DNA of 34,936 bases from Hoylesella enoeca JCM 12259. Lineage in GTDB: Bacteria; Bacteroidota; Bacteroidia; Bacteroidales; Bacteroidaceae. A program made the translations under genes and the position numbers. The stretch is taken from the NCBI RefSeq assembly GCF_000613405.1, contig NZ_BAIX01000026.1, positions 1-34,936 on the forward strand, given 5' to 3'. The notes under the pieces are model-generated. The model ran no database searches, had not been told where the DNA came from, and saw only the letters and a list, made by a program, of their open reading frames with translations. Positions 27,790 through 34,936 of the stretch are shown here, one piece after another (within the stretch, counting starts at the first letter, position 1; every line of letters begins with the position of its first letter).

Positions 27790-29768
27790 TTACGCTCTGG
27801 TGGCTCTGATGAAATAAACAATCAGCAGAAGATAAGCGCCGAGCGCGCAGAGTTCTGACAGCGGGTCGGCTAACCACGCATTGTTGATCAAGTTAACACC
27901 GGCAAACCGCAGTAGTGCACTTACAACTCCCATCAAGCGCCGCCGGCAATAAATCCGCTGGCAATGAGCGTTCCTTTCTCGTTGCGTGCTTTGTTTTCTG
28001 CTTCGTTTTTAGAGCGAGTTGTGACAAACCAATTGACTGCGCCACCTACAAGCAGCGGAATGTTCAGTTGCAAGGGAATGAACATTCCAAGCGCAAAAGC
28101 CAATGCCGGGATTCTGCACCACGTGAGAACGATGGCAATCACAGCACCGATGGCATAGAGAATCCACGGGGCGCCGACACCGTTCATCAGCGGATCGATG
28201 ACTGCTGCCATTGCATTAGCCTGCGGTGCAGCCAACTGTCCGCTGGTGAAACCATAAGTTTCGTTGAGCAACATCATTACACCACCCACCGTGGCAGCGG
28301 AAACCAGCGTGCCGAGAAACTTCCACGTCTCTTGTTTTCGCGGTGTGGTGCCGAGCCAATAACCGATTTTGAGGTCTGTAATGAATGAACCTGCCATTGA
28401 AAGAGCCGTACATACCACGCCGCCCATAATCAAAGCGGCTACCATTCCGCCCGGACCCTTCAGTCCGACAGCTACCATTACGACCGATGCTAAAATCAAA
28501 GTCATCAGCGTCATACCCGAAACAGGATTGGAGCCGACAATGGCTATGGCGTTGGCTGCAACCGTAGTGAATAGGAATGCAATTACTGTGACAAGCAGAA
28601 TACCCACAAGAGCGAAGAGTAGGTTATCCATTACGCCGAACCAGAAGAAAAGAAAGGTGATGAGAAGTGCCGTTCCTGATCCGATGGCAATGAGTTTAAA
28701 AGAGATATCGCGTTGTGTACGTACTTGTTGTTTGATTTCGTCGCTACCACCGCGCAGCTCTTTCCCTGCCAGTGAAACAGCCCCTTTGATGATGCCCCAC
28801 GACTTGATAATGCCGATGATTCCGGCCATTGCGATACCTCCGATACCGATACTCTTGCCGTAAGCAGCGAAGATTTGTTCGGGAGACATCGCTCCGACAG
28901 CTGTTGTTATGCTTGGATCCCAAAGATTGAGCACCTCATCATGATACAGAATAGACATTCCCGGCACGATCAACCACCACACAGTGAGTGATCCGAGACA
29001 GATATACAGCGCGTATTTCAGTCCGATGATGTAGCCCAATCCCAACACTGCGGCTCCTGTGTTGACCTTAAACACCAGTTTGGCTTTGTCCGCCAGTATC
29101 TGTCCTAAGCCCACGACGCGTGTTGTAAAATTCTCATTCCACAATCCGAATGTAGCGATGATGAAGTCGTAAAGCCCGCCGACGAGTCCTGCAAGGAGCA
29201 GAGGCTTGGCCTGACTGCCGCCTTTGGCACCGCTCACTAATACCTGCGTGGTGGCCGTTGCCTCGGGAAATGGGTACTTGCCGTGCATATCGCTGACGAA
29301 GAATTTGCGAAAAGGAATCAGGAAAAGGATTCCGATGACTCCGCCTAAAAGTGAAGATATGAAGATTTTCAAGAACGAAGCGCTCATATCCGGATACTTG
29401 GCTTGCAGGATATAAATGGCTGGTAGCGTGAAGATTGCACCTGCCACGACGGCCCCCGAACAAGCACCGATGCTCTGAATGATAACGTTCTCGCCTAAGG
29501 CTCGTGACCGATGGGCAGCCGTCGAAACGCCTACGGCAATGATGGCGATAGGTATGGCGGCCTCAAATACTTGTCCCACTTTCAGTCCCAGATATGCAGC
29601 GGCGGCCGAGAACAGCATAGCCATCAGGATTCCCCACGTGACCGACCAACCGTTTACTTCCGGGTAAGTCTGTTGTGGACTCATGATCGGTTCGTATTCT
29701 TCTCCTTCTTTCAATTCTCTGAATGCGTTTTCGGGCAGTTGCACCGCCTCTTTTTCTTGTTCTTTCAT
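27790..29768 (-). CDS. OPT family oligopeptide transporter (one frameshift)
   Basis: A large inner-membrane transporter of the OPT superfamily, which moves oligopeptides or metal-chelate compounds with the proton gradient. Repaired length is 659 residues. It shows a hydrophilic N-terminus (QTYPEVNGWSVTWGILMAML) and about 14-15 membrane segments, with the family-typical FPEATATTQVLVSGAKGGSQ loop and VGSNPVSGMTLMTLI. The frame breaks at 27935-27936, where one base of a T run is lost on the coding strand. Repaired, the protein continues ALMGVVSALLRFAGVNLI and ends LLLIVYFIRATRA at 27790. Without repair the last ~48 residues, including a membrane helix, are lost. The substrate cannot be inferred here. 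Confidence 0.9.
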
Positions 29769-29795
29769 ATGGATTTTGTTGGTTGTTTATGGATG

Positions 29796-29803
29796 CAAAG
29801 ATA
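29796..29803 (-). promoter_or_regulatory. -7 element of the OPT transporter gene
   Basis: TATCTTTG on the minus strand (29803-29796), 28 nt before the ATG at 29768. Confidence 0.5.
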
Positions 29804-29849
29804 ACGGAAATAATTGGTTAAGTATGAGAATACACTATAATTATTCACC

Positions 29850-29883
29850 ATTTAGGGCTAAATCGGAAAGTCATTAACGGTAA
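29850..29883. repeat. Two possible dyads at 22-nt spacing upstream of the M6 peptidase gene
   Basis: ATTTAGGGCTAAAT (29850-29863, centre 29856.5) and TTAACGGTAA (29874-29883, centre 29878.5) are 22 nt apart. The second core resembles the TTAACNGTTAA cores of the other 22-nt arrays. With only two units this may be chance. Confidence 0.3.
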
Positions 29884-29918
29884 ATTGGAATGCATCGAAG
29901 CCTTTTCCTTCGGTTTTA

Positions 29919-29950
29919 TTTGTATCGAATAAATAAAAAAGGTATCTTTG
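29919..29950 (+). promoter_or_regulatory. Promoter of the M6 peptidase gene
   Basis: TTTG (29919-29922) and TATCTTTG (29943-29950) at about 20-nt spacing, 25 nt before the ATG at 29976. Confidence 0.6.
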
Positions 29951-29975
29951 CGCAAATTACAAATACGATATACCA

Positions 29976-32148
29976 ATGAAAAAACAAATCTTATTATGGC
30001 TTTTGCTGGCAGTCGTTTTAACGGCTGGAGCTGTTCCTGCGCAACGCGGAATATGGAAATACATTAGGCTGGCAGACGGTAATCGGGTGCGAGTTGAGTT
30101 ATGCGGCGACGAGCATTTACACTTTTGGCGTGCCGCCGACGGCACTTGTTATGTACAGAACGACGGTGACTCCGTTTACCACGCAGTGGATCATACAGCT
30201 TTGGAAGCGATGAGTCGCATCAGGACGCGTGGTTCGGCGAGCAATCAAAGCATGCGACACGGAGCAGCAAAGATCCCCAAGAATAGGGCCGCTTACACCG
30301 GCAAGAAGCGCGGCTTGATCATTTTAGCCGAATTTAAAGACAAAGCATTCCGGACAACACACGATAAACAGCTATATCTTCGCATAGCCAACGAAGCGGG
30401 CTTTACGTCGAGTGACGGATTCAGAGGCAGTGTGGCAGATTATTTTAAGGCGCAAAGCGGAGGAACGTTTGAATTGAATTTCGATGTTGTCGGTCCCATT
30501 CCACTCCCCCAGAAATATGCTTATTACGGCAGAAACAACGATGAACATGCCGGCGAAATGATTGCCCAAGCCTGTCGCTTGGCTGCTGATTCAGTGAACT
30601 TTGCCGATTATGATTGGGACGGAGACGGTGAAGTGGAGCAAGTTTTTGTCTTATATGCCGGCCACGGTGAGGCTTCTTGGATGATGCCAATACGATTTGG
30701 CCACACAAATGGCTTTGTCGGCATCTGATTACAGGAAAAACATAACGATAGACGGCGTTATCATCGATACGTATGCGTGTAGCAGCGAGCTCGGATTTAA
30801 TGGAATCGATGGTATCGGAACCATCTGTCACGAGTTCACGCATTGTTTGGGATTGCCCGATTTCTATGACACGGGTGGCAAAGGACACTATGGAATGGGC
30901 AGTTGGGACTTGATGAGCAGCGGCTGTTACAATCAGGGCGGTTTCATTCCGGCCGGATATACAAGTTATGAAAAAATGTTTTGCGGATGGCTTACGCCCA
31001 AAACACTGACCGATGACACAGCTGTGAACGACTTAAAAGCTTTGAGCGATGGCGGCGATGCATACATTATCTACAACGATAACCATCGAGACGAATTCTA
31101 TCTATTGGAGAATCGGCAGCCGACAGCGTGGGATGCAGCCCTACCTGGGCATGGATTGCTTGTGTTGCATGTAGATTATGATGCGACGGCGTGGGTCAAC
31201 AACGTAGTGAATGCTGTCGGAACATTTCGGAGGCGTGATGGTTACACCACGGATTTTAGTAACAACCATCAGCGGCTGACCATCTTTCATGCCGATAATG
31301 ACGACGATCACAGTTATTGGGATACGACTCGGAAAGGCTATACGAAAGTAACCGAGTCCACAGATCCATATCCCAGTGCCGGCAACGACAGCTTATGCAA
31401 CACATCGACACCGGCTGCACGTCTGTTCAACGCCAATGCTTCGGGTAGCAAATACATGAATAAAGCCATTAAAGAAATCACTCAAAACAGTGACGGAACG
31501 ATTGCCTTCCGTTTCATTTCGGACGACGCGACAATGCCGAATACCCTAAAAGGTGATACGATCTTCTATGAATCGTTCGACCGCTGCAAAGGAACGGGCG
31601 GCAACGATCAAGTCTGGGGCGGAACGGCGGCAGGTCGCAGCACGCTTCGCACGGATCATAACGGCTGGTCATTCCCCTATGGTTCGGCTTATGGAGCATC
31701 CCAATGCGCGAAGTGCGGAACAGGAAAAGCGTTCGGCATAGCGGTTACGCCCGCTATCACAGTTCAAGACGGAGCCGTTATCACATTCAAAGCGGCGCCG
31801 TGGAATACTGAAACAAAGGCTGTGGATCTGACAGTCAATGGCGATGATGTGACGCTCTCTGCAACATCGTTCGATCTCACTCCTCACCAATGGACCACCT
31901 GCTCGGCAACAGTTTCGGGATCAGGCACCATCCAATTCGTCATCACGCCCGCCGGCAGACGATTCTTCTTAGACGATTTCTTGGTGACTCGATCGGCAGC
32001 AACCGATATTCGTCGCCCGATCAATCACGACTCACCATCCGCAGATCGCCGCATTTTCAGTCTTGACGGTCATGATGTAGGCACCGACCCCACTGTCTTG
32101 AAGCCCGGCATCTATATCAGGAACAAAAAGAAAATCATTATCAAATGA
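29976..32148 (+). CDS. Secreted M6 family metallopeptidase (two frameshifts)
   Basis: A 724-residue exported zinc peptidase once two single-base losses are repaired. It has a signal peptide (MKKQILLWLLLAVVLTAGAV), a propeptide-like region, the M6 fold entry (RGLIILAEFKDKAF) and the zinc motif HEFTHCLGLPDFYD. After the catalytic domain (GMGSWDLMSSG, the usual M6 segment) comes a beta-sandwich region (FYESFDRCKGTGG...) and a short C-terminus GIYIRNKKKIIIK, like the terminal sequence of many Prevotella secreted proteins. Losses are at 30679-30680 (WDDANTIWPHK needs TGGG) and 30711-30712 (KWALSASDYRK needs TGGG). The role is probably degradation of external protein, inferred from the family. Confidence 0.85.
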
Positions 32149-32164
32149 TGCGCTTGCGTGCAGT

Positions 32165-32262
32165 GTTGAATGTGGACTGAGGAATGTGGAATTGTTGCGC
32201 TCCGCGCAAAGCGCGCAACAATTCCACATTCCTCAGTCCACATTCAACAGTCCACATTCAAC
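32165..32262. repeat. 36-bp perfect inverted repeat plus a 14-nt tandem repeat
   Basis: The arm at 32165-32200 is the exact reverse complement of 32213-32248, around a 12-nt loop. The right arm ends in AGTCCACATTCAAC, which is repeated at once (32249-32262). It lies between convergent genes and could end transcription from both sides, though there is no clear T-run and the stem is much longer than the other terminators here. Confidence 0.85.
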
Positions 32263-32272
32263 ATTGCGAAGC

Positions 32273-32707
32273 CTACGGCTTCGCTGGCTTCGCCACCTGC
32301 TCATAGCTCACATCATTCAACTCAAAGTATTTCCTGTTGAGAACCAAGCGAATGATCGGCTTCAAGATATGTTCGCGGGCGTTAAACTTCGTACCTTTCG
32401 GCACTGCCTTGCTGCGAAACGAGGGAATCAGTGTACCCAAATCGCCCAATTCCACGGTGTCGCCGTTGGCCACATAGTCGCGCGCCGTTGCGAAACCCAT
32501 GTTCAACACGGCCGCCACTTCCTGCTCCGAAAACGTGGTGTTCTTAGCCACCTGCTTGCAAAACGGACGGAAACTCACACGTTTGCGGCCCGTGGGCACA
32601 GCCACCTGAACCTCTTCCTCCTTTTCTTTCTCAACGCCGCCCTCTTTCACTTTCACTCTCAGTTTGCGCAGGGCGATAAAAAACTGCAATGGTTTATTTT
32701 CCATCAT
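32273..32707 (-). CDS. HU-like (HU-HIG type) DNA-binding protein
   Basis: A 144-residue basic protein with an HU/IHF-type fold as found in the Bacteroidetes family usually named HU family or HU-HIG DNA-binding protein. Recognisable parts are LQFFIALRKLRV at the N-terminus, FCKQVAKNTTFSEQEVAAVL (dimer helices), GDTVELGDLGTLIPSFRSKA, and KFNAREHILKPIIRLVLNRKY in place of the DNA-binding arm. A low-complexity acidic stretch (KEGGVEKEKEEE) interrupts the N-terminal part. The ATG at 32707 is chosen over an upstream in-frame TTG because AAGAAG lies directly before the paired ATGs; the next codon (32704) is equally possible. It is expected to bind or bend DNA as a dimer. The 22-nt dyad array lies immediately upstream. 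Confidence 0.8.
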   Translation of the reverse strand: MMENKPLQFFIALRKLRVKVKEGGVEKEKEEEVQVAVPTGRKRVSFRPFCKQVAKNTTFSEQEVAAVLNMGFATARDYVANGDTVELGDLGTLIPSFRSKAVPKGTKFNAREHILKPIIRLVLNRKYFELNDVSYEQVAKPAKP

Positions 32708-32760
32708 CTTCTTGTTTTGAATGTTTATACTATAAATTGACAATCTGATCCGCTTTCAAC

Positions 32761-32861
32761 GAGTGACGGCACTAATCCAAATTACTGCCGTCACTCTTTG
32801 CGATTAGTGCCGCCACTGTTTTCAATTAGTGCCGCCACTAATTGCGACGAGTGCCGCCACT
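32761..32861. repeat. Array of five near-palindromes at 22-nt period
   Basis: Cores AGTGACGGCACT, ACTGCCGTCACT and three copies of AGTGCCGCCACT are centred at 32767.5, 32789.5, 32811.5, 32833.5 and 32855.5, exactly 22 nt apart with 10-nt linkers. In unit 4 the dyad extends to CAATTAGTG/CACTAATTG and in unit 5 to CGAGTG/CACTCG, so the flanks change but stay self-complementary. Units 1 and 2 are also partly inverse to each other (11 bp). It lies between the 3' end of the lipoprotein gene and the 5' end of the HU-like gene. Confidence 0.8.
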
Positions 32862-32888
32862 CGCGCCAATTCTACCAGCATAGGAATC

Positions 32889-34499
32889 TTACTCGAATGC
32901 CTGAACTTGGAACCCATAATTGCGTTGGCAATTGGCAGCAAATACTGACATGTCCCTCTCAGTAAAGCTCATGAAATATGCATAATATCTTCCAACAACG
33001 GAAGGAGAGCCATTCGACGACCAATATTCTCCTGACTGGCCAGCGTTTATAAACTTTCCGGAAAGATATTCTCCTAAAGCCGGTCGATAGAAATAGTTGC
33101 TAAGCTCGCTTATACGTGGCAGTATTTTAGACTGACGTCCGAAATGAACTATATCGGTTGATCGATAGTCGGTACCATCCGGTGCTGCATTAGCCATGGC
33201 GGTAGTGGTTGTACTATTTTCAGCAGCAATTATGGCCTTCTTCTTAAACCATGTACCACCACTATAAAGATGTCCCATTAGCGTCCAAAGTTCATTGTCC
33301 CAATTCGGATTTCCTCTCTGTGCATACCAGAGCATTTCATTCACATTGGGGCAGATCGTACAAGAGTTTGTGGCATCGATCTGCATACCTGAGCCAGGAT
33401 AGAACTCATTGTAATAACGGTCGGGGTCAGCAGCTGTGCTCTTCGGATAATTTGGATTGCCGCCAGCTGGGGTTTCGGTGATGGGTTGCCAAATGTTAGG
33501 ATCAGATGGATTGGCTGCATTCCATTCGTGCTGCCACCAATAGTTTTGCTTGGCATCCCACATATAGTATTTGTCATGATAGTTGGAATAGTCCTTGATC
33601 TCGAGATTAGATGTAATATCATGAATCTTTCCGGCTTCACAATTTATCGTAAGATACTTGGTTACAGTACCGGTAGTTGTCTCAACAAGGCCAGTATAAT
33701 AATTATAGTGGCCGCCGTCAACAGTATTCGCAAACCAATAACGTATTCGCATAGCATGTATTCCTGGCGCAACGACCACATAGGCCGCATTCTTGCTCTG
33801 ATCAGTGACAGTATTATCCACATCCCAACCACTGCCGGTAGTAAGTGTAATCGTTTTCGATCCGCCCGAAGCAAGTGTGAGCGATCCATTCGTAGCAATG
33901 GTATAAGTGCCGGCAATATCATCTTCAGAGACAATCTCGATCTTAGTAAGTTTACTGCGATGAATATATGCACTGGATGAACGAGGCAGCAGGCAGAGAT
34001 AAGCGGCCTGGTGTTTGAGTTTGAAAGCAAACTCGCTGCCGTTACCTGTCGCCGTAGCAGTGCCGCAGTCGCCCGAGGTGGCGAAGTGATCAGTGTTGTT
34101 GGGCGATGATTGGGTTTGATTGGCGGCGATGGTTACTTCTTTACCGCTTGTGCCGTTTGAGCCTGTGTAATAAACAGGATAGCTATTATTCGGGAACGTA
34201 CCGCTGACATAGAATTTGGCATAATCGGTCTTGCCTGTAATGCTGCTCGATGTGCTTGCCGGCAGGGGTGTTGTGCCGTTGTCTATCCATATCTTGTCGC
34301 CCGTTGTCCAGAAGAATTTGCCTTTGCTGCCCATCTCGTGATCCATCGAAGTACGCGTGGCGGGTTCGTCGCCGCTTGTGAATGTGGTGAGCACTTGGTT
34401 GTTCTGACTGCCAGATTCAGTCTCTTTACTTACGTCTTCATTTGCACAGGATGCTGTGAATAACAGCACCGCTGCCCATATCAATTTTGTCTTGTTCAT
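32889..34499 (-). CDS. Fimbrillin-like lipoprotein with FISUMP-like C-terminus
   Basis: A 536-residue predicted surface lipoprotein. A lipobox ends at Cys18 (LLFTASC). The following region (ATRTSMDHE..., FFWTTGDKIWIDNG) matches the start of fimbrillin/Mfa-like domains, with beta-rich Ser/Thr/Gly sequence to about residue 300. The C-terminal third differs: it is rich in Trp and Tyr (YYMWDAKQNYWWQHEWN) and ends like the FISUMP-type repeat (GEYWSSNGSP...RNYGFQVQAFE). It may be a pilus tip, anchor or adhesin component; no fimA/mfa cluster is visible in the window. It starts 15 nt after the small acidic protein and is probably co-transcribed with it. Confidence 0.72.
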   Translation of the reverse strand: MNKTKLIWAAVLLFTASCANEDVSKETESGSQNNQVLTTFTSGDEPATRTSMDHEMGSKGKFFWTTGDKIWIDNGTTPLPASTSSSITGKTDYAKFYVSGTFPNNSYPVYYTGSNGTSGKEVTIAANQTQSSPNNTDHFATSGDCGTATATGNGSEFAFKLKHQAAYLCLLPRSSSAYIHRSKLTKIEIVSEDDIAGTYTIATNGSLTLASGGSKTITLTTGSGWDVDNTVTDQSKNAAYVVVAPGIHAMRIRYWFANTVDGGHYNYYTGLVETTTGTVTKYLTINCEAGKIHDITSNLEIKDYSNYHDKYYMWDAKQNYWWQHEWNAANPSDPNIWQPITETPAGGNPNYPKSTAADPDRYYNEFYPGSGMQIDATNSCTICPNVNEMLWYAQRGNPNWDNELWTLMGHLYSGGTWFKKKAIIAAENSTTTTAMANAAPDGTDYRSTDIVHFGRQSKILPRISELSNYFYRPALGEYLSGKFINAGQSGEYWSSNGSPSVVGRYYAYFMSFTERDMSVFAANCQRNYGFQVQAFE

Positions 34500-34514
34500 T
34501 GTTGCTTGTTCTTT

Positions 34515-34748
34515 TTATTCGTTCCACAATTGATAACTCCCCTCGCCCTTGGGAGAGGGGCTGGGGGTGAGGCCGTCCTCTTCGTCTTCATCATCCAGCC
34601 AGCCCTGCTTGGCATCGCCGAATGTTCCGCCATGTTCGGCATCTTGATGCTGACTGCTGAATGTTTGTAATAAACTTTCCGTCTGCAACGCGCAGACACT
34701 GAATGCGGGCTTCGCATAAACCCTACTCTCTAATTGTTTTCTGTTCAT
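34515..34748 (-). CDS. Small acidic protein with a repeat-derived C-terminus
   Basis: A 77-residue protein beginning MNRKQLESRVYAKPAFSVCA, with an acidic GGTFGDAKQGWLDDEDEED segment. It resembles short Prevotella proteins often found before surface-protein genes, but I cannot name a family. The last residues (LTPSPSPKGEG...) are encoded by a well-known type of GC-rich intergenic repeat, so the original C-terminus was probably shorter and the repeat has extended the frame. The ATG at 34748 is chosen over 34805 because the extension has no support. No clear promoter was found upstream. Confidence 0.5.
   Translation of the reverse strand: MNRKQLESRVYAKPAFSVCALQTESLLQTFSSQHQDAEHGGTFGDAKQGWLDDEDEEDGLTPSPSPKGEGSYQLWNE
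34539..34573. repeat. GC-rich CCCCTC/GAGGGG repeat element
   Basis: CCCCTCGCCC TT GGGAGAGGGG forms a hairpin (34539-34560) followed by GCTGGGGGTGAGG. This is a dispersed element seen in many Bacteroidetes and other genomes; here it lies inside the 3' end of the small acidic protein gene. Confidence 0.65.
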
Positions 34749-34822
34749 ATTTACTATGTTTAGAATGAATAAATCGTGCTTATTTTCCTCTTGTCGGGTT
34801 GACAAAAGGGCATAAAAAGTTG

Positions 34823-34852
34823 AACAAAGGGAACTCTGGTGATCCCTTTGTT
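34823..34852. terminator. Hairpin near the right edge
   Basis: AACAAAGGGA (34823-34832) pairs with TCCCTTTGTT (34843-34852), 10-bp stem and 10-nt loop. The minus-strand side has CTTTTT a few bases later, so it may end a leftward gene lying beyond the window. The stretch 34749-34936 holds no gene that I can see. Confidence 0.45.
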
Positions 34853-34872
34853 TATTGGGGTTTAGCTCACGC

Positions 34873-34890
34873 CTTACGCGCGCGCGTAAG
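34873..34890. repeat. 18-bp CG-repeat palindrome
   Basis: CTTACGCGCGCGCGTAAG is a perfect palindrome with a central alternating CG tract, a sequence type prone to Z-DNA or cruciform structure. A GT-repeat begins at the extreme right edge (34924-34936). Confidence 0.6.
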
Positions 34891-34936
34891 ATAAAGCCGT
34901 GAAGGTGTCTACGCCAGGTGCGATGTGTGTGTGTGA

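Noticed and set aside
32186..32740. 184-residue open frame on the plus strand
   Set aside because: It lies opposite the HU-like gene, whose product has recognisable family features; this frame has none.
34496..34717. 73-residue open frame on the minus strand
   Set aside because: It overlaps the small acidic protein gene in another frame and runs through the GC-rich repeat.

Overview
The window looks like a chromosomal segment of a Bacteroidales bacterium, most likely Prevotella or a close relative. This is inferred from gene content and promoter style, not from a database match. Promoters follow the Bacteroidetes -33 TTTG / -7 TAnnTTTG pattern, with few strong Shine-Dalgarno sites. Gene content is typical of the group: a B12-dependent class II ribonucleotide reductase, a one-polypeptide NfnA/NfnB-type oxidoreductase, a class I fumarase, a DUF4954 protein, an HU-HIG-like DNA-binding protein, a fimbrillin-like lipoprotein and an M6 peptidase with a Prevotella-like C-terminus.

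Layout. 1-311: divergent intergenic region with simple repeats and two opposed promoters. 312-7478 (+): nrdJ, folB, SPOR-type amidase, MCE/MlaD protein, dnaA. 7594-9346 (+): a sugar-kinase-like/CBM9-like gene pair, closed by a bidirectional terminator. 9449-17432 (-): fumarase, then hflX-DUF4954-M16 peptidase, which read as one operon. 18032-21708 (+): serS and the fused Nfn-like enzyme. 21839-22501 (-): a decayed ECF sigma/FecR-type remnant. 22644-27551 (+): lysS, gpsA, pgi and a HAD phosphatase. 27790-29768 (-): OPT transporter. 29976-32148 (+): secreted M6 metallopeptidase. 32273-34748 (-): HU-like protein, fimbrillin/FISUMP-like lipoprotein and a small acidic protein. No rRNA, tRNA, CRISPR-Cas, prophage or insertion sequence was recognised.

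Two things stand out. First, the intergenic DNA carries arrays of dyad-symmetric cores at exact spacing: 41 nt at 17574-17834 and 27601-27745, and 22 nt at 5521-5653, 11231-11291 and 32761-32861. Core sequences change between units while the dyad and the spacing are kept, as expected for phased protein-binding sites or serial hairpins rather than random minisatellites. Second, eleven single-base deletions, mostly in short G/C or T/A runs, break seven otherwise intact genes (nrdJ, amidase, M16, hflX, nfn, OPT, M6). Restoring one base at each site gives full-length proteins, so these are probably sequence or assembly errors; those genes are annotated here over their full repaired span.

Most genes are housekeeping: dNTP and folate synthesis, replication initiation, two tRNA synthetases, glycolysis and glycerol-phosphate supply, fumarate metabolism and envelope upkeep. 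The surface and secreted functions (M6 peptidase, lipoprotein, OPT transporter) cluster at the right end.
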